A stretch of DNA of 64,000 nucleotides from Liolophura sinensis. Its lineage: Eukaryota > Mollusca > Polyplacophora > Chitonida > Chitonidae. The stretch spans positions 12,225,704 through 12,289,703 of the forward strand of contig NC_088304.1 in assembly GCF_032854445.1 (NCBI RefSeq), given 5' to 3'. A program made the translations under genes and the position numbers. The notes beneath the pieces are model-generated. The model had not been told where the DNA came from, searched no databases, and saw only the letters and a list, made by a program, of their open reading frames with translations. Positions 10,254 through 21,369 of the stretch are shown piece after piece (within the stretch, counting starts at the first letter, position 1; every line of letters starts with the position of its first letter).

Positions 10254-10499
10254 CACTTGTTGTAAAAAAACAGGCCCCGAACTGAGCGTATTTTGGAACA
10301 TTCTAAGGCAGAGGCAGACAGCAGGCCCTGAACTCAGCATATGTAAACAGTGGCAAGCTAAATTTAGAAGCTGAAGCTGTTCACATAACACTAACTTCCG
10401 TTAGACCGGCTTGGAGCACTGAGCAAAGATGATCAAGCCAGAGAGCACTAGTTGGATAAATAGTCCTCGGATTGTGACTGTCAGAAGAGATGACGTAAT

Positions 10500-10770
10500 T
10501 CTAGACCAGTGACATTTAATATATTGTAATTAACATCGTTGCATTTTTGTACCTTAATTCTGCTTTAACAAGCCATGCGGGCTTGTAATTTGCTACTATT
10601 TTAGCATTTATATGAACATTTATATTTATAGAATAAAACCCTATCTGAGGTAAATTGACAAGAGCGCGTATTTCACCGGTTACGTGTGACCATTTGCCAG
10701 CTATCACACTGTCGTCGCCGCTCTGCTCTTACTCTTTATGCAACCAGAACCACAGCTCTAGTTTAGGATG
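10500..10770 (+). repeat. Dispersed repeat family E, copy 1 (longest)
   Basis: Contains the family blocks in order: ATTGTAATTAACATC, ATTTATATGAACATTTATAT, GAGGTAAATTGACAA, TTTCACCGGTTACGTGTGAC, and CACTGTCGTCGCCGCTCTG followed by TTTACTCTTTAT-like DNA. Seven further copies in both orientations are listed separately. No ORF; class unknown. Confidence 0.7.
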
Positions 10771-11450
10771 AATTATACTCTGGCGAAATGTCACATAGAG
10801 CATACATATACGTCGAGTCACACACAGAAACTGCCAACGATGGTTGATTATTCTTATTGCGTGTGCATCTGCCGATTGATATATTCCTTCAGCAATGCAG
10901 CTCTTTGGAAAACTGAAGCCGCAAGATCGAACATCCTCCGTAGCCTACGGGGCTGTAGAAACATCGCACAGGTAGTAATATCACCGCTGTGTTTCAATGA
11001 GAATTTGTTTTTTTGATCAGTGGCTTCACGGCCACACGGGGGGTGATATCTTCAATAAGTGCAGACTTTACATCACTGTTGTAAAGCCAATCTTTCAGTC
11101 CAGCCATCATCGTGTACTGTAGCCGTTCCTCTCAAACAAGATGTGATTTTAAACCACGCTGCACGCTGGAACTTTGCTAACATAACCCACGTTTCTCTCA
11201 CGTGACGACAGAGCGCGAGGGGAATCCCGTGGGGGAGTGGTTTGACCGCGTTCAATGAAGTGGCGGCCTTGTAACAGTCTAAGCTCGTGAATGTTCACTA
11301 TAATTATTTATTTTTTAATAGTTTGTAATTGAAAGTTATGAAATAGAAATTTAGAGAACATAATCATATTTGAGCTGAAGAAATTGTGCACATTTATAGA
11401 TGAACTACATTTTGCGGCGCGGGGCCTCTAGTTGTAGCAAGTAGGTGAGT
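10771..11450. other. Unassigned stretch
   Basis: Short open frames only (for example 10768-11016 plus, 11073-11255 minus). No recognisable domain, splice-consistent exon or RNA gene seen. Confidence 0.3.
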
Positions 11451-11454
11451 AAGT

Positions 11455-11570
11455 AAGTACAGATTGATGAAAAACGGTGTGCGTTTTGACCACTTATTAC
11501 GCAAAAATAAAGGTATATGATAAACAGATTATCATAAAAGTGCGTGTTCCGTATCAGATAGCTGAATATA
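11455..11570 (+). repeat. Dispersed repeat family G, copy 1
   Basis: Matches 18655-18765 through GA(T/C)GAAAAACGG/CGC, TGTGTTTTGACC, CAAAAATAAAGG, ATGATAAACAGATTATCA and GTGCGT(G)TTCCG, in order. Class unknown. Confidence 0.55.
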
Positions 11571-12364
11571 GGCGACAAGTTACAAGATGCAGATTATATG
11601 TTAAAGCAGCCTTGCGTTGTTTGAGGATCACTTGTCTGTAGATCACACGTGAGTGAGCTGATATGCCTATTACTTTCTGCCATATTCACGTATCTATTCA
11701 ACTTCTGAGAAGTCCATCAAGAGCTATCGCATTGTGAAGATGCAAAGTCCTGTGGTAACTTACCTGACTATTCTCCATTTTCCAATATCATTTTGCCACT
11801 AAAACTAGCATCCCCTCCCACGAATGATTCAGTCATTCATAGCCAGATTATAACTGGATCATCACCGGTTAATAAGGCCTTTAATTTCAACTTTAAACTC
11901 TTAATCAACAAATTACTTCTCATATTCCGGTGGTGTGGAAATTTGGGACCCATTCATTCCGATAGGTCCTAAATAGTTTAATTTTCAGTGATTGCCATGA
12001 TAACAGGATCAAATGAAAATGTATCGGAACATAAACACCGGTAAAAATTAGTTAAAGATTTTTCAATTGCTGAAAGTTGAATCTAAAGATCCTATTGTCC
12101 CCTGAGGGCCTCCATTAATCTTTTTGTAAGAGCTGTTTCGCTTAGAGGAAGTACAACATGCCCTACAGATGATCTTTCGTTCCAAAGGGCCATGTTTAGC
12201 GACCACTTAACCCCAAACAGATCGTTAGAGGATACATGAAACGCCTGGTATTTATTTCTTAATATTGAGCATATGGTGTGGCCTAACATATAAAGGCATA
12301 AAAAAGCTTCTAACATTTCTTTTTGAAGGGTAAAATAGCTCTACCATTTGCCCTAGCGCTCAGT
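11571..12364. other. Unassigned AT-rich stretch
   Basis: No gene supported. One short minus-strand frame at 12092-12316 has no recognisable domain. Confidence 0.3.
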
Positions 12365-12440
12365 CCCCGAAATTAACGAGCCTGCTGTGATGACGTCAAC
12401 CGTGATAGGTGTCAAAACGACCTTGTTGTGTAGAAAGCCC
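12365..12440 (+). repeat. Dispersed repeat family H, copy 2
   Basis: Shares the GAAATTAA, CCTGCTGTGATG, CGTCAACCGTGATAG series with 5880-5990. Confidence 0.35.
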
Positions 12441-12539
12441 GAATGGGCCTGCTCTAAATTACCTTCCATACTGAACTACAGCGAGTATGATTATGATGTA
12501 ATGCGAGCTTAGTTTTAGAGGCGCGAAACTACGAGGAGT

Positions 12540-13650
12540 GGATCTCGTCTATGCATTGTGTGGTTTATGACACGACAGTGACAAATATTTCCCACGCAAC
12601 TGAATGTGAAAAAACTTCATATCAGCCTAGGACAGTCGCAGAAATGTCAAAAAAACTTGAATGTTTTTTAGCTTAAGAGCTCATTGAAGCTGTCTATTTA
12701 TTTAATGAGGGCTTTTAAAATCACATGGGAATGGATTGAAAATAACACAAAACGTCTATCCTATACTTTCTAAATAAGTTTACAAAATTAAAATCTGTCT
12801 TATATATGGCGCTTTAACTCTGAAACTTGTCATAGGTCATTCTCGGAGGTCCCACCAAAGCACAGCTTACTTGAGAATGACCTTTAGGGAGGTAAATCGG
12901 TGCCGCATCCCCCCCCCCCCCATTGGGGGCGCTAAATTGGTCCCGCGTTCTCAGTATGTTCATGGATGAAATCATTTCCGAATATTTCCAAACATAGATG
13001 GAAAATATGCATAAAATAGAGGAGTCTTTTAAAATATAAAATATGCCTCAAAGTGAAAAAAAAGTCCCATTTTTGGCATTTTTACTTCCTTCCCCTAAAA
13101 CCGTACTCTCGTTGTCTTGTTTTTATGATGACAGAAAGGAATATAGTCAGAACATTGGTTGAGAATTCCCTTTTCCCCAGTGGGTGAGGTTTAGGCGACA
13201 TTAGAGCTTGAAGATCCCTAATAATTTAGTTTTTGAGGTTTGTCTTTGAAAAAAAGGAGAAAATGTAGAGTAGATGTGACCTGGTTTCGTGGTGACAGAA
13301 GGAAAATAATCTCCAGTACTTTACATTAAACGCTAAATTATTTCTCGTAGTCCGAGTATGTTATCTTTTGGTGTTTATTGGCCCAGGAATATTCTAATTT
13401 TCTACAGTGATTTTCAGGGATATATTCAATTAATGATGAATTGATCTCGGCTGGTTTTATGACGACAGAAAGTGGATAAATAGCGGAACACAGGCTCAAA
13501 ACGTTTTTCAGTCGCTAAAAGTTTAGGGGCCAACTAAAAATCTGCCTGTAAATGTTTGAATGAGCCAGATGAACGGATGTAGAGTGCATTTCACGCTAGT
13601 TGTTGTGACAGAACTTGGTTCATTAAACTTTAAGCGGTATAACAAGAGTT
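12540..13650 (+). repeat. Ancient ~170-bp periodic repeat
   Basis: A TTTATGA(C/T)GACAGAAAG-like core recurs at about 12570, 13115, 13285, 13455 and 13600, the last four about 145-170 bp apart, each often preceded by a TGG/CTTG block. Between cores the sequence has diverged heavily. I read this as an old tandem array; the gap from 12570 to 13115 may have lost its cores. A C run sits at about 12908-12922. Confidence 0.35.
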
Positions 13651-14324
13651 ACCTGTCCCTATATCAGCTGATGGAGATACAAAGACCTGTGGAAATCCTT
13701 GTTCGTAAAATAGCTGGCTGCATTAGTATATGTGAACAACACTACTAGCTAAATATATAGAACAAACAATCTTAGTGAATTCTTCCCATAATATCGTTAA
13801 GGGAATACTGTTTCGAATTCAATGATCGTGAATATATGGAAAGAAATATGAAAAAAAAGTTTTCAAAAATAAATCGTAGCCTATAATGGCTTATTGGGGT
13901 GTCGTTTTACTAAAACTCCACTTTATATGAAGTATGCATAGGAGTTTAAAGCTTCGGAAAGTTTGTTGTACGGATTGGTAGATTACAATTCTATGCGTCA
14001 AAAGACATTCATATACCAGACGTCAACCAAAATTGGACGTTGCACGTCAATAATCACAAGGCCAGTTTCCAAAACGATGTTAAGCACAAACGACCCAAAA
14101 GCTAAGAAAGTATACAAAGTGCTAAATTAGGGCAACACCACTGCGAAGAAAAGCAGTCAACAATTTTTAATGATGCCGAATAGACGCAAGGAGAGAAGAA
14201 CTCATGCCTACGCAAGCTGTACCCTGACTCCTACTTAGAGAATTATACTGAAAAAGCGCCCTCTCACCTTCATCTTTATCTGCCCCAAGTTCTGCCAGAA
14301 AAAGACTACAGGAACGAGTGGACA

Positions 14325-14440
14325 TGTAACACTAGAGCAGCGAAGACAGGATTATTTTTGGCAAATCGTAACAGGTCAATCTTGTCAATTTGCCTCAGTT
14401 AGGCGTTCTTCTAACAGTTCGTGTAAATGTTTAAAATCAA
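14325..14440 (-). repeat. Dispersed repeat family E copy
   Basis: In reverse complement shows the TTTAAACATTTACACGAACTG, CTGAGGCAAATTGACAAGAT and GTTACGATTTGCC blocks of family E. Confidence 0.55.
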
Positions 14441-14769
14441 TGGAAAAGTAATGAAGTCATACTTGATCCATATTTTGTCGAGTATATTTCTGCCAACATG
14501 CATCTGAAAAGATATACGGTAAAGAATACATAGGCTTATATACAAATAACTGTCCATATTACTGTACATATTTTCTGAGGAATGGCACAAACACAGAAGT
14601 GTTTTCCACTGTGACTTCAATACTTCCTTTTTATTGTATGCCTTACTGTTCGGTGAAACATCTAGATAAAATGGTTAAAAGTAAAAGTCTGAATGCCGCC
14701 TAGTATCATGAGGAATGCGGATAGGGTTAAAAAGAACATGCTCAATTGCAGGCGAGAACGGTCGCTGGA

Positions 14770-14887
14770 GCTATCTCGGACAACCTGAAGATAGTCGTGG
14801 GTTTCCGCCGAGCTCTCACCGGTTTCCTGCCACCATAATGCTGACAACCGTGGTGAAATATTCTTCAGTGCAGCTTAATACTCCAAA

Positions 14888-14922
<35 letters not shown>

Positions 14923-14944
14923 ATGAATAAATAAATAGATAAAT
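14770..14944 (+). mobile_element. SINE family A, 5'-truncated, with long (AAAT)n tail
   Basis: Body blocks GTCGTGGGTTTCCGCCGAGC, CCGGTTTCCTGCCACCATAA and GTGAAATATTCTTCAG lead into about 55 bp of AAAT repeats. Confidence 0.8.
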
Positions 14945-15479
14945 CCAGAATTTAAAAAGCAGCTGATAATAAGCTTCAATGTATGGTCAAATTGTCCATG
15001 ATATATGCGACTGATTAAGACGTCGGCCGTCAGAAATGACTATACACAGTATCCTGCTAGAAAATGAAAAAAATATGTATAAAAATATATTCACTGGCTA
15101 TTACGATGACTTTCTGTGTGTTGTATGGCGATTTCAGTCAACTTCACAATTTTCTGTTGTGCTAAAACTGGTGTGTGGATGTTATTCCATCAAACGCTTT
15201 TTACAATAAGTATAATTCTATTTTAAGTAAATATGGACAGAGCGTCCAGAATCTCTGGTACTCTGTTTCATGATTGTGTCCAGTTCTGCTTTTCCCCGGG
15301 CTAGCGCCTGTGTGCTCATCGTTCTGAGTAAGATACACAAGAACTGTTTCATTCAAAGCGTAATTGAGATGCATATTTTGATTATCAACAAGTTACATAC
15401 TAGCATGGTACCATTTAGATTCTGATTTCATTCATTCCATTAGAACATTCCTTGAGCTTTTCCAACACCGTGAGAAGCT
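14945..15479. other. Unassigned stretch
   Basis: Holds a single-copy echo (about 15130-15200) of the end of the 208-bp tandem unit at 3768-4391. No gene supported. Confidence 0.35.
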
Positions 15480-15640
15480 GTTGACTGCTTCTATTTGCAC
15501 GATTTCGTCTAATTTTGTAGTTTCATAGTTTTTCCGTGGTTTGTGTTATACGTCGTGTTGGGAATTGGCCTTGCGATTACTGAAACGGAGAGTCCATTTT
15601 GGTTAAGGGCTGGTATACATGTACATTTTTATAAACGTCT
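15480..15640 (+). repeat. Dispersed repeat family F, copy 2
   Basis: Shares TTGGGAATTGGCCTTGCGAT, AGTCCATTTTGGTTAAGG and CTGGTATAC with copies at 4690 and 16400. Confidence 0.5.
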
Positions 15641-16399
15641 GTAGCGATTCATACATTCTTTGAAATTAACAGACTGCACTCGAAATCTCCAAACGAAATC
15701 ATTCTTAAATTCAAAGGACATCTGGTCCGCCTCAACATCTCTAATTGGTTTATATCTATGAATGGTCCACCGTTCACCAGCAAAGATTTTGGAGCCTGTT
15801 TGCAGTAGAGACCATTTCACTAAAACATTTTACAGCTCTAGTTGTGTCAAGCACATTTACGATGGTGAGAAATCTCCACACTATACGTTATCATGGAAAG
15901 TTATACCATGTACATGTTGCGACTGCTTCATGAAACAATCCTCAAGCAATGTTATTTTGCACACACCACCTCCTCACACCAAACAGTTTTTTGTACTTAT
16001 TCTATGCCATTCAGTTTAACTGGTGGAGTAAAGTCGAGTGCCCGTTGTACAAGTTACTGACTGACTCTACCAACGTACAAATATCCAGTACTATGTTTGT
16101 CAGTTGTGTATTACCCACAGTTGCGCTTGCGTGCTGGTCTCCCTGCCTCTCTCTCGTTCGTCTCACGTTTTGTATGCACATGCTCTTGTTACAGATCGAG
16201 TAATGCAGCTCTTTACTCTACGGATATGATGTCTCCGGTTTAGGCTTGCGTCAGCCTAGCCTCGAAGCTAATATCCTACCTTACTGGCACATAACTTGCT
16301 GGTAGATAATAATGGATCTTCAAATAACGTTACACTGTACAAGCGGTCATACACTATTTGAACACTAATTTCAAAGTAATTTCACTTTCACTTCCAACA
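15641..16399. other. Unassigned stretch
   Basis: Three overlapping short plus-strand frames between 15745 and 16203 have no recognised domain. No other signal seen. Confidence 0.3.
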
Positions 16400-16560
16400 T
16401 CATTGAAAAGTGTTCCTACTTTCACCTTAGTTCTTTGGTAGCTTGTGTTAAATGGCGTTTTGGGAACTGGCCTTGCCATTATTGACCTGGAACGTCCATA
16501 AGTGGTTGATGGTTGGTATACAACTGGTTGTACCGACGCACAGATACAAGAGAGCAGGAC
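16400..16560 (+). repeat. Dispersed repeat family F, copy 3
   Basis: Contains TTTTGGGAACTGGCCTTGCC, AACGTCCATAAGTGGTTGAT and GGTTGGTATACAACTGG, the family F series. Confidence 0.5.
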
Positions 16561-17479
16561 ATTCGAATAGAGTACTCAATAGAACAGAATATAAAAAAAA
16601 TAGCCTCTCATGCTTTTGCAACTACGTGAACGTGCGAACGAACGCTATTGGCAAGATATAAGCAATATCAACAGACGAGTTCAGAATGGACCACAGTTTT
16701 AAGAAGTTCAGGTAAATAAATAAATAATTTCATGAAACTGACCCGTGCTTGGTTCTCAACATGTTTTCATCGCAAATGATGTAAGGCTCTTTAAGGAGTC
16801 CTTTTCTTTCTGAAGAATACACGTCATAATGCGGGAGTTGGTGAATGGAGAGGTAGAGGGAAAGAAAATTTGTATCGACATGTACCCGTCCATAAGGACG
16901 ATATGTGGTATACTTCCACATGCAACCAATGGACCTAATAAAAGCGCCCAAATATAAAAGAGGCTGGTTCTTGACTGAGCCAAGTTCCACTATACGACCA
17001 TATAATCAAGCATTAAGGTAGACATCTTCATATAATCATTAGTGCTTGTAAAGCATCCTCAGTTCCATTTGTGTGCTTATAAATGGATATTTTCTTATCC
17101 TAACTATCACATTTACATTTACAAAAATATTCCATCGTGCCTTCGTAGAGAGTTTTTTTTTTTTGGTTACATGTAATTCGCCTGTATGTCCCTTCCGTGG
17201 TTCCGTAATCTCCTATAGCGTGTATCAAGTTGCAAGTTATAGGCTCAATTGTGGGCGCTAACAATAACAACGTTACTGGTAAAAGCAAGGAACGTCACAG
17301 TATGAAGATTCACACAAAAGCTACCGACATAGTTTACAAGTCAATCTGAACGAAGTAGTAAGCGGATGTGCATACAGAAGCTCAGTCTATAGCATTCGCA
17401 AGTGCCCCAATACCAGTCGTGACTTGACAGTTTTATACCAGGTAAGTCAGTGGTGATTTATTAAATTATTACTTTAGAT
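16561..17479. other. Unassigned stretch
   Basis: AT-rich; only short frames in both strands. No repeats shared with other parts were noticed. Confidence 0.3.
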
Positions 17480-17620
17480 ATACAGTTTTCATTGGTGTTT
17501 AACGCCGTACTCAGTTGTATCTCACCTATATGTCGTCGGTCAGTTTTATATGGATTAACTGGTGTTCCCGGATAAAACCATCGACTTTCGATCAATAACT
17601 GACCAACCTCTTGAAATAAC
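17480..17620 (-). mobile_element. SINE family B, diverged copy
   Basis: In plus reading: TGGTGTTTAACGCCGTACTC, then CCTATATGTCGTCGGTCAGT, TTTATGGATT-like and AAACCATCGACTTTCGATCA. Family B shares the 3' end type with family A but has a different body (CACCGACCTTCGGCAAGTTA in fresher copies). Confidence 0.5.
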
Positions 17621-17704
17621 CCGTAGACGAAACAGCGAGTCAGAGGCGTTTTGATTTGGGGAATGAGAAAGGTTTAGATTCATTAGGGGGATCCAGCTAA
17701 GATC

Positions 17705-17930
17705 GATTTATTAATCCGACAGATGTTTCACGCCATACTCAAGAAATAATTTCACTTATACGACGGTTGACAATATATATGTGTCGAGGAAACCGGACAG
17801 AGCACGGGGGAAACCCGCGTCTATCTACAGGTTGAGGCAGATCTTCCCACGAACGACTTTAGAGAACGCCATCATGAGCTGAAGAGTTTAAGAGCACTTT
17901 GACCATTGTGCTACGCTAGCGCGCAAGGCA
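17705..17930 (-). mobile_element. SINE family A, near full length, diverged
   Basis: 3' end CACGCCATACTCAAG at the left, body GAGGAAACCGGACAGAGCAC and head TGTGCTACGCTAGCGCGCAA at the right, so minus orientation. Confidence 0.75.
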
Positions 17931-18174
17931 TTCTGCCACAGAGGCGCCCTCTAAGTTTGAAATCTTGGTTATAGACATTTGGTTATTCTCAGTTTGCTTG
18001 AAGCTGAGAAATATCCCGCATACAAAGTGGAAAGAGTACACTAAATGTCGATGTGTACATTTGGCACTTTGTTTTCCATTTTTAGCAAATCTGTGCATCT
18101 GTAACATAATACTTCGTGTGCTTTTTAGTGATGCTGTTATAATTGCAGATTGTGTAACTGTATGCTACTTATGT

Positions 18175-18340
18175 TGTGTGATAGATCACAGGATACTCTA
18201 TGTTACACTAACAAAAAGTATTCTGCTGAAATAACAGAACAAGTCTGTTATTTGTAACATAGCAGTTTGTATAGCAATGACATATATCTATTCTGCTATT
18301 ACACAGATATGTAATGTAATATATGTAATATGTCATTTTA
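18175..18340. mobile_element. Possible MITE related to the 47.1-kb element
   Basis: Contains AATAACAGAACAAGTCTGTT and repeated TAACATAGCAG/TTCTGCTATTAC blocks like those of the TIR element at 47091-47411. Boundaries unclear and strongly AT-rich, so tentative. Confidence 0.25.
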
Positions 18341-18436
18341 AGATTACTTTTTAAAGTGTCCAGTGTAAATACTGCGAAAAAAGCTTCACCATGCATGTAT
18401 ATACATGGTACGAAGATATTATTCATCATGCCCGTT

Positions 18437-18494
18437 TGATTTATTTATTTACTTATTTATTTATTTATTTGATCGGTGTTTTACGCCGTACTCA
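18437..18494 (-). mobile_element. SINE tail fragment (family A/B)
   Basis: Only the (AAAT)n tail and the TTGATCGGTGTTTTACGCCG end remain in minus orientation. Confidence 0.7.
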
Positions 18495-18654
18495 TCTTGC
18501 TCCTTTGATGAGGGGGAAGGGGGTTACGACGAAAATATATGGTGAGTGTGGATATTAATAGCGTAATTGAGGAATCAGAGATCGGTGAAACTACTCTAGA
18601 GGACAATAAAAAATATTCGAGGCATATTTGTAGTAAATGTAAAACTTGTGACAA

Positions 18655-18765
18655 GTCAGTCTACCCACTGACGAAAAACCGCCTGTGTTTTGACCTTGTA
18701 GTGTACCTACAAATAAAGGCAGATGATAAATAGATTATCAGTGTGCGTTCCGCGGTGTTGTATCA
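18655..18765 (+). repeat. Dispersed repeat family G, copy 2
   Basis: See 11455-11570; shares TGTGTTTTGACC, ACAAATAAAGG, ATGATAAATAGATTATCA and GTGTGCGTTCCG. Confidence 0.55.
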
Positions 18766-19290
18766 GCATTCGTTGATTGACAACCCGTCCTCAGACAACG
18801 TAAACTGAAACATCATCGTGAATCACACACTGTTATGATAATCTCTGTTATATAGTATGCTTTGTCACTCTGCCAGTCAGGACTGCAACAGTATTACGGG
18901 GCATCAAGTACCGATTTTTTTCTACTATAAATAGGCTAAAGGTGTAATGTAGACCTTTTGTCAGTACTTCCTGGTAAGGTCCATGCTGCTGTTGTACTTG
19001 TTACTCACACATTACTTTATCATACGACAACTGGAGTGCTTTCTTTGAGTAACCGTAATTAGGGATTTACGTGGCACTTGATTTTGAATCACCTTATTAC
19101 GGGATATTTACAGAACTATCATGTTTTTTTTTTAATTGCTAAGAAACGCTTCATATTGCTGTAACATAAACATATACAGAGAACTGATCATTGATAAGAG
19201 GAACTTTTCTGGAACCTTCTTACATGATCAGATGACACAGTTGTTTAACCATTCGCCACCATGTTAACGTTATCTCTTAGTGAAAGGGGG
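18766..19290. other. Unassigned stretch
   Basis: AT-rich, no open frame above 60 codons with recognisable content, no repeat recognised. Confidence 0.3.
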
Positions 19291-19403
19291 CCATCCATGG
19301 CCGAGTAATTCGCGGCCCGGTGCAACATAATGATGCAAGGAGGTTCTCACTAATGGGGTACTCAAGTGTTCAAGTCCAGCTCATGTTGACTCATGTTACA
19401 GCC
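19291..19403 (+). mobile_element. SINE family A head fragment
   Basis: tRNA-like head (CCATGGCCGAGTAATTCGCG, then GGTTCTCACTAATGGGG) and the GTTCAAGTCCAGCTCATGTT block, with no 3' body following. It is the complement of the usual 5' truncation. Confidence 0.5.
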
Positions 19404-20087
19404 TATTTCTTTTAGGGAATCGCCTATATTCAGCTATATGTTATAAGAACATATAGGAAGAACTCGACGGGAAGAACCCATTGCCTCGGGTGACGTCAAA
19501 ATTATTCAAAAACCAGTGGCATGCTGGATATTGGGCGGAGCTCAACGTGTTTTGACGGAGGGCAATACCAGTTACCTGAAATGTTATCGACTTAACTGTA
19601 AACCCTGTTACTGGCACTGCCATATTTAAAATTGTTCAAACGGTTGACTGTGACTATGACCTTAATAAATAAATGCTAATTTATCTCTTGTAGTATATGC
19701 CGTCACGGCAGTTTGGATTTAGAGATTGATGTTAGGAAATTAAAGCCATGTAGTGGATTCGCAGAGACATTAATGCCGGCTGTGTTACTGCGTGGAGTTT
19801 GCCCTGGAGTTTGTTGGTTCAGCCATTGTAAAACAAATTACTCTCCACGCCCCAGTGACCAGTATGCAACTTGCTTTTGAATAATCATGACACTGTGGGT
19901 TCTGGTGTCAAAACTAAGCTTAAGGAGTTTAACATTATGAATCAGAAAACGTATTCTAACTGTATTTTCCTTGTAATAATATGGACGTTCAACATGTCAA
20001 TGAGTAGAGCTTATATTATTACGTAACACTGGCTAAAGGCAACTTTGTGAAACACCTGTGCCTTTTATGTATGCTTTATTTATAAAA
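19404..20087. other. Unassigned stretch
   Basis: No supported gene. A minus-strand frame at 19441-19623 has no recognisable content. Confidence 0.3.
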
Positions 20088-20198
20088 AAACTATTTATTT
20101 AGTTACTTTTACATCATACTTAAAAAGAACATTAAGAACATTTCTCTTGTAATACAGCGGCCAGCATGAGGAAACCGGGAAGAGCCGGGGGTAAACAT
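20088..20198 (-). mobile_element. SINE family A fragment
   Basis: In plus reading, TTTATTTAGTTACTTTTACA, then AATACAGCGGCCAGCATGAG, GAAACCGGGAAGAGCCGGGG; 5' part missing. Confidence 0.65.
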
Positions 20199-20438
20199 TT
20201 TTGGATCATCTCTTGGTGTTTCGGAAAATAAACAAACCAAAAAATCAATAAATGAATTAATACCAAAATTTTAACTGCCATCAGGAGCACATATGAATGG
20301 CCCATAAATACTGCTCCCCTTATAGAATGCAAGCATTTACACCCATAGTGTTACGCGAGTGATAAAACCATCTATGAAAAACTTAAAACATCTTTTCATC
20401 TTTTTATAGATTTATACTGGTCATTTTTTCGAATTTAA

Positions 20439-20974
20439 AGGAGAAGAAAACTTAAAAACATGACATTATAGGCTGAAAAGTGCACATTTTTTCCTATTTG
20501 GTGGTGCCTGCTGCATAATTTTGCGATTTTTCCTCGCCATCCACAAAAAGCCTGAAAATGGCAATCGCGTCCTCCATCTTTGACACCCTTAATTTATGTT
20601 GGGGGTGCTTTGCCTCTCACCCAATGAGAGTCGTTTAAACTGCCTGCTTGTTCTTGTAAACTCGGAACCCACGTCCAACATTCCGGTTTCCCGATCGTCA
20701 AGCGGAAAACGAACTGAGCTCTCGGAAGAAGAGCTCTACCGGAAATGTGCGAACTGCACCTCGGCGGTTTTCGACGGCAATTGTCTTCCTAACACAAAAG
20801 ACTTCAGGACTAGTTCTTAGGCAAAATGGAGTCGCCCACAGCGGATTTTGGGGCTGACTTTATTTATAATTTATCAACTTGAGGTACATATTAGAATTTT
20901 TTATGGTATGCACATGCGAAGAAATGCATACTCCTTTCAATGGTATTCGACTGATATTTAAATTTTCTTCTCCT
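20439..20974. mobile_element. TTAA-flanked MITE, copy 1 (T2/Kolobok-like)
   Basis: A 536-bp non-coding element with terminal inverted repeat AGGAGAAGAAAA (left, from 20439) and TTTTCTTCTCCT (right, ending 20974), flanked on both sides by TTAA (20435-20438, 20975-20978). It aligns end to end with the element at 59978-60537. TTAA duplications with AGGRR ends are the hallmark of T2-type MITEs of the Kolobok superfamily; piggyBac also uses TTAA but its ends usually begin CCC. It lies about 395 bp upstream of the Reeler start codon. The short frame at 20596-20820 is not a gene. Confidence 0.85.
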
Positions 20975-20978
20975 TTAA

Positions 20979-21364
20979 AGAGGCTGACATATATCAGCGC
21001 AAATTCAATCGAATTTTTGCCATTACTTCAAAATAACGCAAATAATCACCATTCACAAAAAATTAGCCTCGTCTGATCTAGTATTGGTAAATACAGACAA
21101 TTTAATTTGATTGGAGAATATGGATTTTAGGCTTAGGATTTAGGATTTTTATGAAAATCAGCTGCTCACCAAAAGGAGAAGCCCCTCAGTGTACCTCTCC
21201 TCCCACTGATCGGTTTCCGCCTGAGAAATTTATGGAAGTCTAACATATGACTAATTTGTACATCCATTATAATCACTAATGACACTGCTTGTTAATCAAC
21301 CAATCACAATAAACTCAAATTAAATCTACAAATAAGTCACAACCTAACCCATGTGTGTTTACAG
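20979..21364 (+). promoter_or_regulatory. Upstream region of the Reeler gene
   Basis: AT-rich. An acceptor-like TGTGTTTACAG ends at 21364, five bases before the ATG, so the start codon may lie in the second exon with an untranslated leader exon farther upstream. CCAATCACAATAAA lies at about 21299-21312. No clear TATA box. Confidence 0.3.
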
Positions 21365-21369
21365 ACAAA

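Larger units (their letters stand above)
9630..10390 (-). mobile_element. Candidate solo LTR with heat-shock-type promoter
   Basis: On the minus strand the segment starts TGTTATG at 10390 and ends CGTAACA at 9630, giving the TG...CA ends and TGTTA/TAACA inverted pair usual for LTRs. It contains a TATA box (10210-10216), heat-shock elements just upstream, and an AATAAA signal at 9739-9744 about 110 bp before the 3' end. No primer-binding site follows and no partner LTR is seen; a 5-bp target duplication is not evident (CTTGT versus CTAAC on the plus strand). Alternatively it is the promoter and leader of a host gene whose coding part is lost. It has no convincing ORF. Confidence 0.35.
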
